A DNA stretch of 64,000 nucleotides from Pisaster brevispinus (taxonomy: Eukaryota; Echinodermata; Asteroidea; Forcipulatida; Asteriidae), in contig JAMKCF010000014.1 of assembly GCA_023634235.1 (NCBI GenBank), positions 7,403,001-7,467,000 on the forward strand, in the 5' to 3' direction. Every line of letters starts with the position of its first letter. Positions within the stretch are counted from its first letter, which is position 1. The position numbers and the translations under genes are program-made. The notes beneath the pieces were generated by a model. The model was not told the DNA's origin and did not search any database. It saw only the letters and a list, made by a program, of their open reading frames with translations. Below, piece by piece: positions 1 through 10,372 of this stretch.

Positions 1-1334
1 CACACCAAAGTTGTGACGGTCAGTTACCTGAAACGGAATACTACGTAGCCCATCGGTACCATCAAGTTGACTGTCCACCAACTTGAAGTCCTCCAAAGAT
101 TCTTTCAGGCTGTCTCCACAAAGCTTGCCATCCCCAGAAATTGGAGCCTTTCTAAGTCTAGCCTTAGTGTTTCTGACCAATGGGTCTGTTGCACCCACAT
201 GTGGCGCCTTGCTACCCTTGCATTGACCACCTCCCTGGCATGGAGGTCCATCATATCCAAAGTGGCCTCTTGTGCCATATTGAGCATACAACCTAACGGC
301 CGATGTCTACCTGGTCCTCTGTTGGTCCAACGAGTTCTGCAGGACGCTCTCAAGTTTTGAAGTTAGTTTGGATGCCGCCTCAAGCAGCTATGACTGAGAT
401 ACAGCACAGGCCATGCCAACATGTGCCTCTTTCTTAATATTCATAAACCTTCTGTCTGCCACGTTCAGAAGTTTATTAAGAAATTTAGATTTAAATCCAG
501 GCACCACGCTCCCTAGCTCACGAACCAACAAGGGATCAAGACGGGATGGTGTCATATATGTCTTGTAATCATCCTCTATCACTTTATAACGTGCCACTGC
601 TGAGGCACGATAAAGGGAAATGCGCTCAGGATTCCCTGACCACACGGCATTTATCAGCTTCTTATGTCCCACAGCAAGGGGAACTGGACTTTATTTCGTT
701 TGTTGTCAAAACGAGATGATGTTATTTGTGTGTCTTCCTTCTCCTGAAAGGAAACATTCTTTATCGGAAGTGCAGAGGCAGCCTCCTTCACTACCTCAAC
801 AAACAAATCGGCATGGTGATCTTTGACTTCAATTTCTAGAACAGTGCCTTCAAAAGAACTCCCTGAATCGGCCATCTCCTCATTTCCCTGACTGACAGAA
901 TCATGTAAAGAAATATCATCATGGCTAGTTTGTCTGCGCTTGAAATTTTCCGATGAATATTAGGATAAAGCGTCATCAAACATATCCTCTGGCTGAGGAT
1001 GGAGGAGTAAAATGTCATCACTGGAATTAGTCTGATCCACCACAGACCCATGTGTCATGCAATCCGCCTCCACGCCTGCCCCCTCGAGGCAAAGCGGCTT
1101 TATTTATTTGATTGTTGACTATGGTGTCCCCTACAGGACCATCCAGCTGACTTTTAATAGTGGGACTGTAGTGCGACTTCCTGCAGAAGCCGCCAGTCTA
1201 GAGGGGATCCCCTCATCAGGAGGCATAGTAGCAGTAAAAGGAACAACAGACAATTTTCCTTGAGCCATGCCCTGCATCATATTTTGCATCATCGATTGCA
1301 TACGCATTTCAAAATTTGCAAAACTCTTTTGAAA
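1..1334 (-). pseudogene. Decayed DIRS-like retroelement ORF1 (gag-like), main part
   Basis: Successive minus-strand open segments in different frames (about 1334-1258, 1051-836, 875-654, 672-388, 353-105) read like one protein broken by frameshifts and stops. An acidic N-terminal stretch is followed by the segment FPLLWDI, then KLINAVWSGNPERISLYRA and a Leu/Arg-rich tail. That order resembles the ORF1 (nucleocapsid-like) protein of DIRS-type retrotransposons, but no cysteine knuckle or enzyme domain is visible. A plausible upstream part of the same ORF lies at 3706-3284 on the same strand, beyond the hAT insertion. The family assignment is from memory of sequence style; that it is a dead mobile-element ORF is more secure than its class. 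Confidence 0.4.
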
Positions 1335-1353
1335 CTCTGCTCCGGTGTTGTAG

Positions 1354-1505
1354 GACTCGGGACTCGGACTCGGACTCTAGTCCGGACTCGAGTCCTTTTT
1401 TCAAGGACTTGGACTCGGACTCGGACTCGGACCCCAAGGACTCGGACTCGGACTTGGACTCGGACCCCGAGGACTCGGGGACTCGGCTTCGAGTCCTCCT
1501 CGAGT
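1354..1505. repeat. GGACTC hexanucleotide array (left hAT subterminal repeat)
   Basis: About 150 bp of GGACTC/GACTCG units with short interruptions (TCTAGTCC, a T tract, CCCCAAGG). Since the period is 6, all frames stay open and would encode Ser-Asp, Arg-Thr or Glu-Ser dipeptide repeats. These are not genes. Confidence 0.9.
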
Positions 1506-2157
1506 CCAGCAAAATCGGTTTTTTTTTCATAATCTTTTTTTTCTCTCGTTAATTTACCTGATTGTGGTTTCGTGCGAGCTTACAATCGGTCGGTGATGGT
1601 ATTTGGCATCTGGTACCCTCTGCCAACCACCCCCATAATAACTGATAATCACCGACAATAGCCACGGGTTACCCGACTGATAACCAACCTCATACATTTT
1701 GCAAGCACACAATAACAGAATTGAGTGGCACCACCTCAAATTTTACACGGGCATTTGCAACGACTTCACAAGGAAAGGTAAGCCCTCTTTTCAGGATGCC
1801 TCTTTTATCTTTTAAAATGAAAAATTCTTGACGTCTTTCAGTGAATCATAGATAGACCCCCCCCAAATGCCTAATCGCCAGATATATTCCCTTTTTACAT
1901 TATGTACCTTAGAAAACATATTTTTAAGTTGCGATGTAAACATAGATCTAATGCCGTCATAAATTTTGATTGTTTTTTATTTTGTTAGTAAAATATCCAC
2001 ACGACCATCATTCATACAAGGCTGTTCAACTTCTGTGGGGGCCAACCAATGTTCTGCCAATTTGGGTGCAAATTTAAAAGTCGTCGTAAATTTCAAGTCG
2101 CCATTCTGTCGTTGTAATTTTTATTTACTTAACAAACAAAAAATTTTACACTTTATG

Positions 2158-2562
2158 TGCAGATATAACGAGTACAAAGAACAAGGACAGGTAAAAGATG
2201 CCAGTCAGCAGAAGATATCAAGCTTCGTATTTGCAAATGAAGCAAGTAAAAAAAAAAACCACAGAAAGCGCACCAAGAGTGGAAAGAGAGATTCTGTAAG
2301 AGTGCAGGTAAACAAATACTTAGAGGATGAAAAGGGAATCAATGCTCTTCAGTTTTGGGCAGATGAGGGCAGCCTAGCAAAGTTAAGTACCCTGCTCTCC
2401 ATAAGCTGGCGCAAAAGGATCTTTCCATACCAGGAAGCAGCACTCCAGTAGAAAGAATTTTTAGTAGAAGAGGGCTGATCATGAGGCCACATCGCGCAAG
2501 ATTGAGCACCCAAATGGTTCAGATACTGATGTTTTTAAAGTGCAATGAGTGTGTTCTGTAAT
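2158..2562 (+). pseudogene. hAT transposase C-terminal (dimerisation) domain, frameshifted
   Basis: The first frame ends with ALQFWADEGSLAKLS. A frame change near 2390 then gives YPALHKLAQKDLSIPGSS, followed by TPVERIFSRRGLIMRPHRAR and a last block LSTQMVQILMFLKCNE before a TAA at about 2562. This is the order of the conserved hAT C-terminal dimerisation region (FW...P.L..LA...LSIP.SS...ER.FS..G.....R..L). One missing base explains the shift. The catalytic N-terminal parts are not detectable, so this copy cannot make a transposase. It lies in the middle of the 1343-3275 element and has the same orientation as expected for its transposase. Confidence 0.75.
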
Positions 2563-3221
2563 AAAACTAAAACTAAATGTTTGACACCAAATCGGTGTAC
2601 TATTGATCTGTGACTTGAAGCAAATGCACAACATTTTCAGAGACCAGTATCCACACTTGATGTAACCCAACATATGCATGAAACAACAAACCTGTAAAGG
2701 TTAAAGCTACAAAGTTCAAGCAAATTCATTTCAAGGGATCTTTATATCATGTAAGTTATGTGCAAATCTGTGAACATTTATATTTTCAACCTTACCAATG
2801 TTGTACACACCCTTATAAAGAGTTTTTTCACATTTTCTATAAGGAATGGAAATAAAGAAAATCACAAATGTGTTGAAGAACTGAAGACCATAAGAAGCTA
2901 GCCTATTTGTCATTATTATACTGTTGTACTATTTTGTAAATCTGTGTCAATATGTAGGAAATACTGCATAGTGCATCCCTTTAGCAAACAGCCAGAACCA
3001 GCACCCCTTTCTTATTTCTAATCACCAGAAGTTCGATAGTAATGTTATATTTTGATTGTCATATTGCATATTTTAAATTCTTCTGCTGATCAAAACACAA
3101 GTCTAATAAGTTTCTTGGTACTTGGTAGGACTAGCAAATAACGTATTTTACAAGAAAATCGTTTTGCGTAATTCCGGTAAAGAATATGTTGATATAGTTG
3201 GTGAGCTTGCAATTGATAGAA

Positions 3222-3262
3222 AAGGACTCGGACTCGGACTCGGACTCGGACACCAAGGACTC
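3222..3262. repeat. GGACTC hexanucleotide array (right hAT subterminal repeat)
   Basis: Short array of GGACTC units just inside the right hAT terminus. It matches the left array in unit sequence, with one CACCAAGG interruption that mirrors CCCCAAGG on the left side. Confidence 0.85.
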
Positions 3263-3283
3263 GACTACAACACTGCTCTGCTC

Positions 3284-3706
3284 TATCAACCTAAGGACCA
3301 GTCTGTGACCCAGACGGACTATGCATTGAACTACGCCTATCATTAGCAGACGCTTTATCCGCAAACCTTTGCTTTATTTCGTTCGCTTCCATTACAAAAG
3401 GTAACACACAAGCCAGTAGAATGGTCCCCATTTTAGAGAATAGGTCACAAGAGTGGCCCTCAGAACCAAAAATTGCATTTAAAACATAAGAATGTGGGTC
3501 ATCAAGACCCAAAACTCGCTTACAAAGTCTGCTGAAACACGCCTTCGTACTTTACGTAGTCGTGCCTTTAGCGACGTGCTGTTGCCGGGTTGAAATCTTG
3601 GCCATGCTGCTGCAGCTGCTTCGGTCAGACGCCATGACGGAAATCTATACACTGTACATGTAGTGTCACACACGCAAGTCAATATGCAAGAGAGGAAGGC
3701 CCACAC
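3284..3706 (-). pseudogene. Decayed DIRS-like ORF1, N-terminal part beyond the hAT insertion
   Basis: Two overlapping minus-strand open segments (3706-3479 and 3512-3291) contain an Ala-rich stretch, then an Arg/Lys-rich stretch (RLRKVRRRVSADF), then DDPHSYVLNAIFG. They read towards the hAT insertion and probably continue into 1334-1. The frames do not join cleanly across the TSD, so the ORF was already damaged. Nothing further is recognised. Confidence 0.3.
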
Positions 3707-4455
3707 ACCGTCCTTTTGGACTGGCTTTTGTTGTTATTTCACTGCCCACAACAGCAAAATTACACAACTAAATTTACAGTTTCTCAAGGTAAACTAAAAG
3801 TGAAGTTTAAAACTTCACACTAGCGCAGAATCTTTCTAAAATGTGAGCTTTTTTTACTGGCACGAAAAAATACACGACTAACTGGGAAAGATGCTTAAAG
3901 AAACACTGGTGCGCATGCTTGAAGTGGAGTGACAGGGAGGTTGGGTCATTTGGCACGAGGTTGAGATTTTTTAAGCACAATTGATTGGGGGTTTGAGGAA
4001 ATGTCCTAAAAGTTATTGTCGAGGCAGAAGTAAGTATACGAATGAGAAAGATTTACAATTTCGAGTCTAACCTGTGTTCTTTCGTTTCGACGGTTCGTTG
4101 TGCGTGTTACCGTACCATGAGAACCATCCAATCAGAAGAGACTGAACGACACAAGGCCCGCCCTATAATCATTTCATCCAATCATTTCATCCAATCGTGT
4201 GTGCACATCGACTAGGTCATTGTAATTTCGGTCATTAATAAATAATTTATGCATTCAGTGTGCAAAGTTAATTAAATGCAGCTTGTGAGACCTATAACTG
4301 TAAACATGCACAGTGAAGACTCTTCAAGCGCAAAAGAATTCCTTCCCGGAAAGTTCAACTTTAAAAAAAAAAAATTATTTTTATTTTTTTTTAGAGTAGC
4401 TTACATTCTGCTTTACGGTAGCTGGAGTATTAAGTTCACATGCACACGTATCACT
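3707..4455. other. No gene seen; short tandem CATTTCATCCAATC
   Basis: AT-rich non-coding sequence. The motif CATTTCATCCAATC is repeated nearly in tandem around 4165-4200. No ORF, tRNA or transposon end is supported. Confidence 0.5.
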
Positions 4456-4460
4456 CTACT

Positions 4461-4504
4461 CTGCTTCTCTGCCTTTTGGCTAAGCTCATGTGTGGTGTAT
4501 GCTC
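4461..4504 (+). ncRNA. U2 snRNA 5'-end-like fragment (pseudogene)
   Basis: The stretch GCTTCTCTGCCTTTTGGCTAAG followed by TCATGTGTGGTGTATGCTC matches the first 40-odd bases of metazoan U2 snRNA closely. The branch-point recognition GUAGUA is changed to GTGGTG, and similarity stops soon after, before the Sm site. This looks like a truncated U2-derived pseudogene, or the head of an snRNA-derived repeat. A hairpin with arms TGGAAAAC/GTTTTCCA follows at about 4513-4575. No snRNA promoter was recognised. Confidence 0.45.
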
Positions 4505-4699
4505 ACATTTTGTGGAAAACATCTTGGGGGCTTGCCTCCATAACGCAAGTGATGCATTGTGTGGCGTTTTCCAGCCCGTGGCGTAATGTGGCGTGGAGGA
4601 GCTACCTTAAGAGTCTTGACAGGTTGTATTTTTCCAGTAACTACTGTTGTGCAAAAGTTAAAATTGTATTTTTGCTACTTGACATGACTTGTATTAGGC

Positions 4700-4860
4700 T
4701 TTTATTTGTATTATCGTAGCCTTTTATTTGTGAGTTGTTTTCACAGCTCAAGTGCCACTTCAATCGGCACAATTGGCCTTTTATTTAATTCTTAGGTTAG
4801 CAGTTGTGCCCAATTTTAAAAAAAATTGCACACAGTTGTGCCTTTTATTTTTCACCAACG
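4700..4860. repeat. Short dispersed copies of GCCTTTTATTT
   Basis: GCCTTTTATTT or a close variant occurs at about 4719, 4777 and 4841, mixed with TTGTGCC and AATTGCACA words. It looks like a small degenerate tandem repeat with no coding content. Confidence 0.35.
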
Positions 4861-5039
4861 GTTGCCATCAGGTGCGCTGAAAGTTGCCAGCATTGGTTGC
4901 GGTATTTGCATAATACAGTAACTCAGTACAGTCTTTGCTGTATTTTAGGGTTAACCCTGTAGTTAAATTTTGTGCACACAGTGTTGTGCTTTTTTTTATT
5001 AAGCTGATTACCCTTTCGAAAAACAAGTTGTTATTCAAA

Positions 5040-5150
5040 AAAAATGATTTGGGGTTGAACGAACAAAAATTTACTATAGCGGGATTTGAACCAACGACCT
5101 CTGGATTAACGTGCCGGCGCTCTTCCAACTGGAAATGTTTTGAGCAGTAA
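5040..5150 (-). mobile_element. tRNA-derived SINE fragment (family A)
   Basis: On the minus strand the segment has a B box GGTTCAAATCC in a T-arm-like context, preceded by the anticodon-arm region and part of an A box. About 90 bp (GGTTGAACGAACAAAAATTTACT onward) is closely similar to the SINE copies at 46062-46242 and 46378-46560, so these are three members of one family. The 5' head is truncated compared with those copies: the A-box side ends at CCAACTGGAAATG. Confidence 0.6.
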
Positions 5151-6145
5151 AACAACCACAGTTCCTTGATTTAAATGCGTAAGACTTACAGTCCTATTGC
5201 AGCGACTGCCGTGCACGTAGTGGGGCCGCGCCGGTTGAAGACTGGCAGAATCACTCACGATGCGGGGGAATGATCGGGCGTAATTAATAGGTCGAGCTGG
5301 TGGATAGGGTGAAAGTCACATGCCTCTGAGCTTGGGTATGCAATGGGTTTGTCTTACTAAAGCCGTTGGTTGAGGCGGAGAAAGATTAAGAATATACACC
5401 AATTTGCTCTAAACCCGCCCTTCAAACAGCGGTCTGTATCCGTCAAGCGGCAATCTTAAAATCGTTCCACATACGTTTAGTTGAAAACCCACCCATGGCT
5501 GCCACGTTTTCTTATCTTGACCACTCTCTCAGATCAGCCTACCGGCCAATAAAATGAATCTCAGGTTTTTCTGCAAATCGAATAAATCTTTCGCCTTTTA
5601 CTAAAGATTTCCGTGCAAAGAACCAAGTAATGAGTGTCTGAATAATTTTTCACGGGCTTGATGGAAATTAAGCCTCATAAAAAATACAAAAGACAAACTT
5701 TTGATTCTAGTATATCTTTATTAATAATCTTTACAACGAGCTTGCTGTAAAATTACTGCAGCGAGAAGGGGTGACTAGATCACAGAGTTCATTTGAGGAC
5801 TCACAGACATCTGGAGCACTCGAGTGTCCAGAAATCACGATCGCGCGCCAACTATTTATTCGTTTGTCAGTCTCTTGTTCTGGTTTATGTCTTATATATT
5901 TTATTCTCGTCCAAATCATCAAACCAACAACAAGTCCTTGACCGCGTCGGCGCGTTACAGTACCAATGAAAAGTATAAAAGTGAAAAAAACAAAAAAAAA
6001 CTTCCTGGTTTGTGGTTTAACAAAGAAAGAATTAACTAGAGCCTTTTCACTTTTTACGTTTTCCGCGGACTCGAGAACCAAATAATTGTTCATAGTCTAG
6101 TCAATCTGTTGTTTGACCCAGACAAAATTGCAACAGAAATTATTT
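5151..6145. other. No gene supported
   Basis: Non-coding, AT-rich. A 120-codon minus-strand ORF (6093-5731) has a hydrophobic stretch but no recognisable domain or splice context, and I do not call it a gene. Confidence 0.4.
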
Positions 6146-6147
6146 TT

Positions 6148-6640
6148 CGCAAAAGTCTCTTGAAACCCTCCCAAAAAACATATCAAAAAAGTAAAAAAAA
6201 AGTAGTAGGGGAAATATGCATAATTTGCATAAATTAAAAATGGCCGTTTTTGCCTCTGTTTTCACAAATATGTACGCATACGCCCTGCTAGAAGTAGAGT
6301 TGATATCATTGTCATAACATATTTGCATGCAAGTTTCTCTTGAAACTCTCCCGAACAACGTATCAAAAATCTAGAAAAAGGAAGTTGGGGAAATATGCAT
6401 AATTTGCATAAATTAAAATTGGCCGTTTTTGCCTCTAATTTTCACAAATATATGTACGCATACGCCCTGATAGAAGTAGAAATGGTATATCATTGTCACG
6501 TCATATTTGCATGCAAGTGTCTCCTAATACCCTCCCGGAACAACGTATCAAAAAAAGTTGGAAAAAAGGAAATAGGGGAATTATGCATGATTTGCATAAA
6601 TTAAATGTTTTCGCTTTTTCCTCTATTTTCACAAATAGTT
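6148..6640. repeat. Tandem repeat, about 180-bp unit, nearly three copies
   Basis: Successive copies start near 6150, 6332 and 6517. Each carries TCTCTTGAAACCCTCCC (or variant), then TATCAAAAA, then GGGGAAATATGCATAATTTG, then GGCCGTTTTTGCCTCT and ACGCATACGCCCTG. The last copy is cut where the 32-bp array begins. Apparent ORFs here only echo the unit. Confidence 0.85.
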
Positions 6641-7837
6641 AATCTAGATTACGGCCTTAGATTAAGGCATCTGCTCTAGATTACGGCCTTAGATTAAGGG
6701 ATCTACTCTAGTCTACGGCTTTAGGTTAAGGTATCTGCTCTAGATTACGGCTTTAGATAAAGGGATCTACTGTAGACTACGGCTTTAAATTAAGGTATCT
6801 GCTCTAGATTACGGCTTTAGATTAAGGGATCTACTCTAGAGTACGGCTTTAGATTAAGGTATCTGCTCTAGATTACGGCTTTAGATTAAGGGGTCTACTC
6901 TAGACTACGGCTTTAGATTAAGGTATCTGCTCTAGATTACAGCTTTAGATTAAGGGATCTACTCTAGACTACGGCTTTAGATTAAGGGATCTACTCTAGA
7001 TTACGGCTTTAGATTAAGGGATCTACTCTAGACTACAGCTTTAGATTAAGGGATCTACTCTAGACTACAGCTTTTAATTAAGGTATCTACTCTAGATTAC
7101 GGCTTTAGATTAAGGGATCTACTCTAGACTAGGCTTTAGATTAAGGGATCTACTCTAGATTACTGCTTTAGATTAAGGGATCTACTTTAGAATTCGGCTT
7201 TAGATTAAGGGACCTACTCTAGACTACAGCTTTAGATTAAGGGATCTACTCTAGATTACGGCTTTAGATTAAGGGATCTACTCTAGATTACGGCTTAAGA
7301 TTAAGGGATCTACTCTAGACTACGGCTTTAGATTAAGGTTTCTACTCTAGATTACGGCTTTAGATTAAGGCATCTGCTCTAGACTACGTCTTTTGATTAA
7401 GGTATCTGCTCTAGACTACGGCTTTAGATTAAGGCATCTGCTCTAGATTACGGCTTTTGATTAAGGGATCTACTCTAGAGTACGGCTTTTGGTTAAGGCA
7501 TCTGCTCTAGATTATGGCTTTTGAATAAGGCATCTGCTCTAGACTACGGCTTTAGATTAAGGGATCTACTCTAGATTAGGGCTTTAGATTAAGGGATCTG
7601 CTCTAGACTACGGCTTTAGATTTAGGGATCTACTCTAGATTAGGGCTTTAGATTAAGGGATCTGCTCTAGACTACGGCTTTAGATTACGGGATCTACTCT
7701 AGACTACGGCTTTAGATTAAGGCATCTGCTCTAGATTACGGCTTTAGATTAAGGTATCTGCTCTAGACTACGGCTTTAGATTAAGGGATCTACTCTAGAC
7801 TACGGCTTTTGATTAAGGCATCTGCTCTAGATTACGG
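6641..7837. repeat. 32-bp minisatellite array, about 37 copies
   Basis: The unit is close to CTCTAGATTACGGCTTTAGA plus TTAAGGGATCTA. Spacing between successive CTCTAGA words is 32 bp. Most units contain TCTAGA. Copies vary at a few positions (GGGATCTA or GGCATCTG, GATTAC or GACTAC), and neighbouring copies share variants, as expected from unequal exchange. The array ends at about 7837 in GGTCGTGGGTTCAAATC, which is a tRNA-type B box. This is not a CRISPR: there are no spacers. Confidence 0.95.
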
Positions 7838-8670
7838 GGGTCGTGGGTTCAAATCAAATTATTTGATAGTCAGTAATCACTGTTTTTCTTAACATATTTT
7901 GTGTTTTGTTACTTTTAATACATCAAACAATTTTTAATCACATTATCTAGTTTTTACCGAACTCAACACACAAAACAACCTGTGAAAAAAACCCATCAAA
8001 CCTGGTGATCATTTTACAGTGGAAAACAGGAACAATTTTCCACAGTTTTTTTTAGCAATTATTAATTGACGTTGATGTTGCTCATTACGGCTGCACCAGA
8101 TTGAAGTAATTTGCAACGACATAGCTGCTTCTATCAATGTGTTGTATAAATCACTTATTATTTTATAAAATAAAACCACAAATACTAAAAAAAAAAAAGT
8201 ACGGTAAAAGCACAATACGATAGTGGACAGTTATGAACAATGTCTTAACAACAACTATTATATAAGCACTCCGCGACGAGTTAAACTTAGTAAAACAATT
8301 CCGTAAAAACAAAGGGGGGGGGGGTTGAGGTCGTTGAGATTGGGTACGTTCATCCGTAGAATGGTGAAATAATTGCGAGTTCTAATATTTCACCCATAGA
8401 TCTTCCTTGAAGCAACAGACAACAAAGAGGGCAAGAACTTACCAGACTTATTTACAAGTCTTTCAGAGTGTAACTCATCCAGCACAGCAGTTGCTGCAGA
8501 TCATGTGGGCCCTCTAGCAAGGAAATCGTTGGGCATTTTTAAGCTATGTAAAACATCTTTAATCTGAAATCTTATTCTACCTCCATTCGGAAACACGTGA
8601 GATTTGCATTCTCTGGTAGGAACATACCACGCATTTAAAACATAGCAAAGCAAAATGATTACGACCCTAT
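7838..8670. other. B-box remnant, then no gene seen
   Basis: GGTCGTGGGTTCAAATC at about 7838-7856 is the B box of a tRNA-derived SINE fused to the end of the minisatellite. The rest is AT-rich with a G run near 8315. No gene is supported. Confidence 0.5.
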
Positions 8671-8672
8671 GC

Positions 8673-8680
8673 TATATAAG
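8673..8680 (+). promoter_or_regulatory. TATA box upstream of the DIRS-like ORF
   Basis: TATATAAG lies about 145 bp before the ATG at 8817, in the sequence CCTATGCTATATAAGAGCCC. Position and context fit a polymerase II core promoter of the retroelement. No initiator was identified with certainty. Confidence 0.4.
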
Positions 8681-8816
8681 AGCCCTCCCCGCACATTATC
8701 GCCAGTGTATTTCTGGTGCATGCTAGGTCACGCTTTACATACGCAGCGCAAGTTTACTGCTGGCTTCTTTTTGCTTGCGTTTTTTCGGAGGATTACTTTA
8801 ATTATAGCGTGGCGCT

Positions 8817-9510
8817 ATGGCCGATGAGGCTGTCATTCAAGTTGCTCCGTCGGATGACGAGATTTTCTTCTCGAATTTGGAGAAGGAACTTGCTACGGCA
8901 CAACAAGCTAGCACAAGCATGTCTACTGTCGCACGAAAACGCACAACCAAGAAACGAAATGTTAATGAACCCGCCTCTGCTGCTTCAGGCAAAGCTGCGG
9001 CACGTGCTCAAGCACCGGCAACTGCGGACGGTGCTTTGCAGGCTACTGTAAGCCAGTTGCAAGAGACAGTGGCTTCACTTGCAAATGCCTTTCATTCTTT
9101 TACCAATGATTCAAGCAGTTTTGATTGCCAAGCGCCTCTTCAAGCGACCGAAGAAGGCGAACCTGTAGACCTTGAGTCTCTTTTTGAGAACCCTGTACCC
9201 GAAAGGGGCAATGATGGTTTTTATGATGTTGGTCTCGTACCCGAAAGGGGCGATAATTTCTCTGACAAGGATGTTGATACACTCTTGCTTGAGCAGGAAA
9301 GTGATAAGTTGCTAAATGAACTGGCAGCCCTTGTCAAAAAAGACGTGAAACTGGGGCCGGCCATTAATACAAAATTGGCCAAAACACTTAGGCCTAATGC
9401 CTTAATTAGAGGCAAGATTCAAACCGAAAAGTTAGACGAAAAGTTAAAGCTTTACATGAGGCCAGAAAACTGTTTGTACTTTCCCAAGTTCTTTGAAAAG
9501 AAAACCTCAG
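8817..9510 (+). CDS. DIRS-like retroelement ORF1 (gag-like), 3'-truncated
   Basis: The open frame runs from ATG 8817. The first 130 residues are acidic and then Ala/Thr/Lys-rich. A predicted coiled segment (ALQATVSQLQETVASLANAF) lies around residue 73. The duplicated word PERG is at about 128 and 142. A helical block (LLNELAALVKKDVKLGPAIN) is followed by KLDEKLKLYMRPENC at about 205-219. The RPENC block after a Leu/Lys helix is characteristic of ORF1 proteins of DIRS-type retrotransposons, which bind RNA; this is recognition from memory. From about residue 231 the frame reads through a tRNA-derived SINE on the opposite strand, up to a stop at 9603-9605, so the real ORF is cut there. The recombinase and reverse transcriptase ORFs are absent. 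Confidence 0.55.
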
Positions 9511-9517
9511 GCAAAGC

Positions 9518-9602
9518 ACTCGCGGGTGGGATTCGAACCCACGACCTTTGCAGTGCTAGAGCAGATGTCTTACCACTAGACCACCGAGCTAGCCGGATGG
9601 CT
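9518..9602 (-). mobile_element. tRNA-derived SINE head (family B)
   Basis: On the minus strand the segment reads as a tRNA-like fold with A box TGGTCTAGTGG, D-arm GGTAAGAC, and a T arm GTGGG-TTCGAAT-CCCAC with perfect stem pairing. It is almost the same as the heads at 20399-20515 and shares the anticodon-arm sequence ATCTGCTCTAG with the 32-bp minisatellite. The insertion truncates the DIRS-like ORF. It is more likely a SINE than a working tRNA gene because several related copies occur in the window. Confidence 0.65.
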
Positions 9603-9605
9603 TGA

Positions 9606-10015
9606 GGCAGGTCCGAATCCTTCGCAGCGGGTGCGGCAACGATTTCATATAATGTTAATGTTTGCTTCGGGGATAAATAATATAATTTTTAAAGGCTGAA
9701 AGTAACAATTTGTAAAAGTTAAGGCAGAATACTGCGTTAGCCGGCGATAGCTAGTTGAAATAGTCGGTTTTAATTATTTCCATTGTTATAGTATATAAGA
9801 CTATGTAACTAAATTGAGCCTGTATTTGATCAATATTTTGGGCAACATTTTGGGACTCCAGTTGGAGCTTTGTAGGGATGACGTTACGTCACATTGAGAG
9901 GTGTTTGTATGCGGGGGCCACCTAGGGCACAACGCTCTCGTCCAACAAAGGAGAATGGTATCCAGTGGGACATAAAAGTCACCAATAAGAATGAGTAAAG
10001 TATTTGTATCTATTT
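9606..10015. other. No gene seen
   Basis: AT-rich flank of the truncated retroelement. A Pol II-like TATATAAG occurs near 9791 with no ORF after it. Confidence 0.45.
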
Positions 10016-10017
10016 AT

Positions 10018-10372
10018 AGGACAGTTGTCTATGTTTCTCGGACGAAATGTACCATAGTCCTAAGTCAGGTGTCTCTTTTCCTAGTGATGATATCTCTATT
10101 CAAAGTGCAGTTGTCTAAATCTCAGCACATATGTCTTTATTTCTTAAACAGATGTCTCATCTTGAACAGTTGTCTTTTTTCCAATTACTGATCTGGTTAC
10201 ATTCCTAGTACAGATGTCTCTATTCCTAGTACAGATGTCTCTATTCCTAGTACAGGTGTCTCTATTCCTAGTACAGATGTCTCTATTCCTAGACAGATGT
10301 CTCTATTCCTTGTACAGATGTCTCTATTCCTAGTACAGATGCCTCTATTCCTACTATGTCTCAATACTTACT
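10018..10372. repeat. 21-bp minisatellite ACAGATGTCTCTATTCCTAGT
   Basis: About eight good copies with 21-bp period lie at 10205-10360. They are preceded by increasingly diverged copies (CAGTTGTCT..., CAGGTGTCTCTTTTCCTAG, CAGATGTCTCATC...) back to about 10018. One unit near 10290 lacks two bases. The gradient from decayed to clean copies suggests growth at the right side. Confidence 0.9.

Larger units (their letters stand above)
1343..3275 (+). mobile_element. hAT DNA transposon, 1.93 kb, with 8-bp TSD
   Basis: The left end CGGTGTTGTAGGACTCGGG and the right end GAGTCGACTACAACACTG (top strand) form an imperfect terminal inverted repeat starting CAGTGTTGTAG, as in hAT elements. The same octamer CTCTGCTC flanks both ends exactly, at 1335-1342 and 3276-3283, which is the 8-bp target duplication typical of hAT. 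Inside each end lies a GGACTC hexamer array (about 1354-1500 on the left, 3222-3262 on the right). Such arrays are plausible subterminal transposase-binding repeats. The interior carries a broken transposase C-terminus on the plus strand. The element sits inside the decayed DIRS-like ORF, so it is younger than that insertion. Confidence 0.85.

Noticed and set aside
1260..1552. Arg-Thr / Ser-Asp dipeptide-repeat proteins
   Set aside because: They are translations of the GGACTC hexamer array, open in all frames.
4276..4719. 147-codon ORF
   Set aside because: It covers a U2-like fragment and T-rich DNA, has no domain, and lacks a plausible promoter or splice context.
5731..6093. 120-codon minus-strand ORF with a hydrophobic stretch
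   Set aside because: No family, no splice context, adjacent to repeats; chance ORF is more likely.
6641..7837. CRISPR-like array
   Set aside because: Units are contiguous with no spacers, and the DNA is animal nuclear sequence; it is a minisatellite.
9518..9602. Functional tRNA gene
   Set aside because: T arm is perfect, but related heads at 20.4, 7.8 and 42.9 kb with a shared tail show a SINE family.
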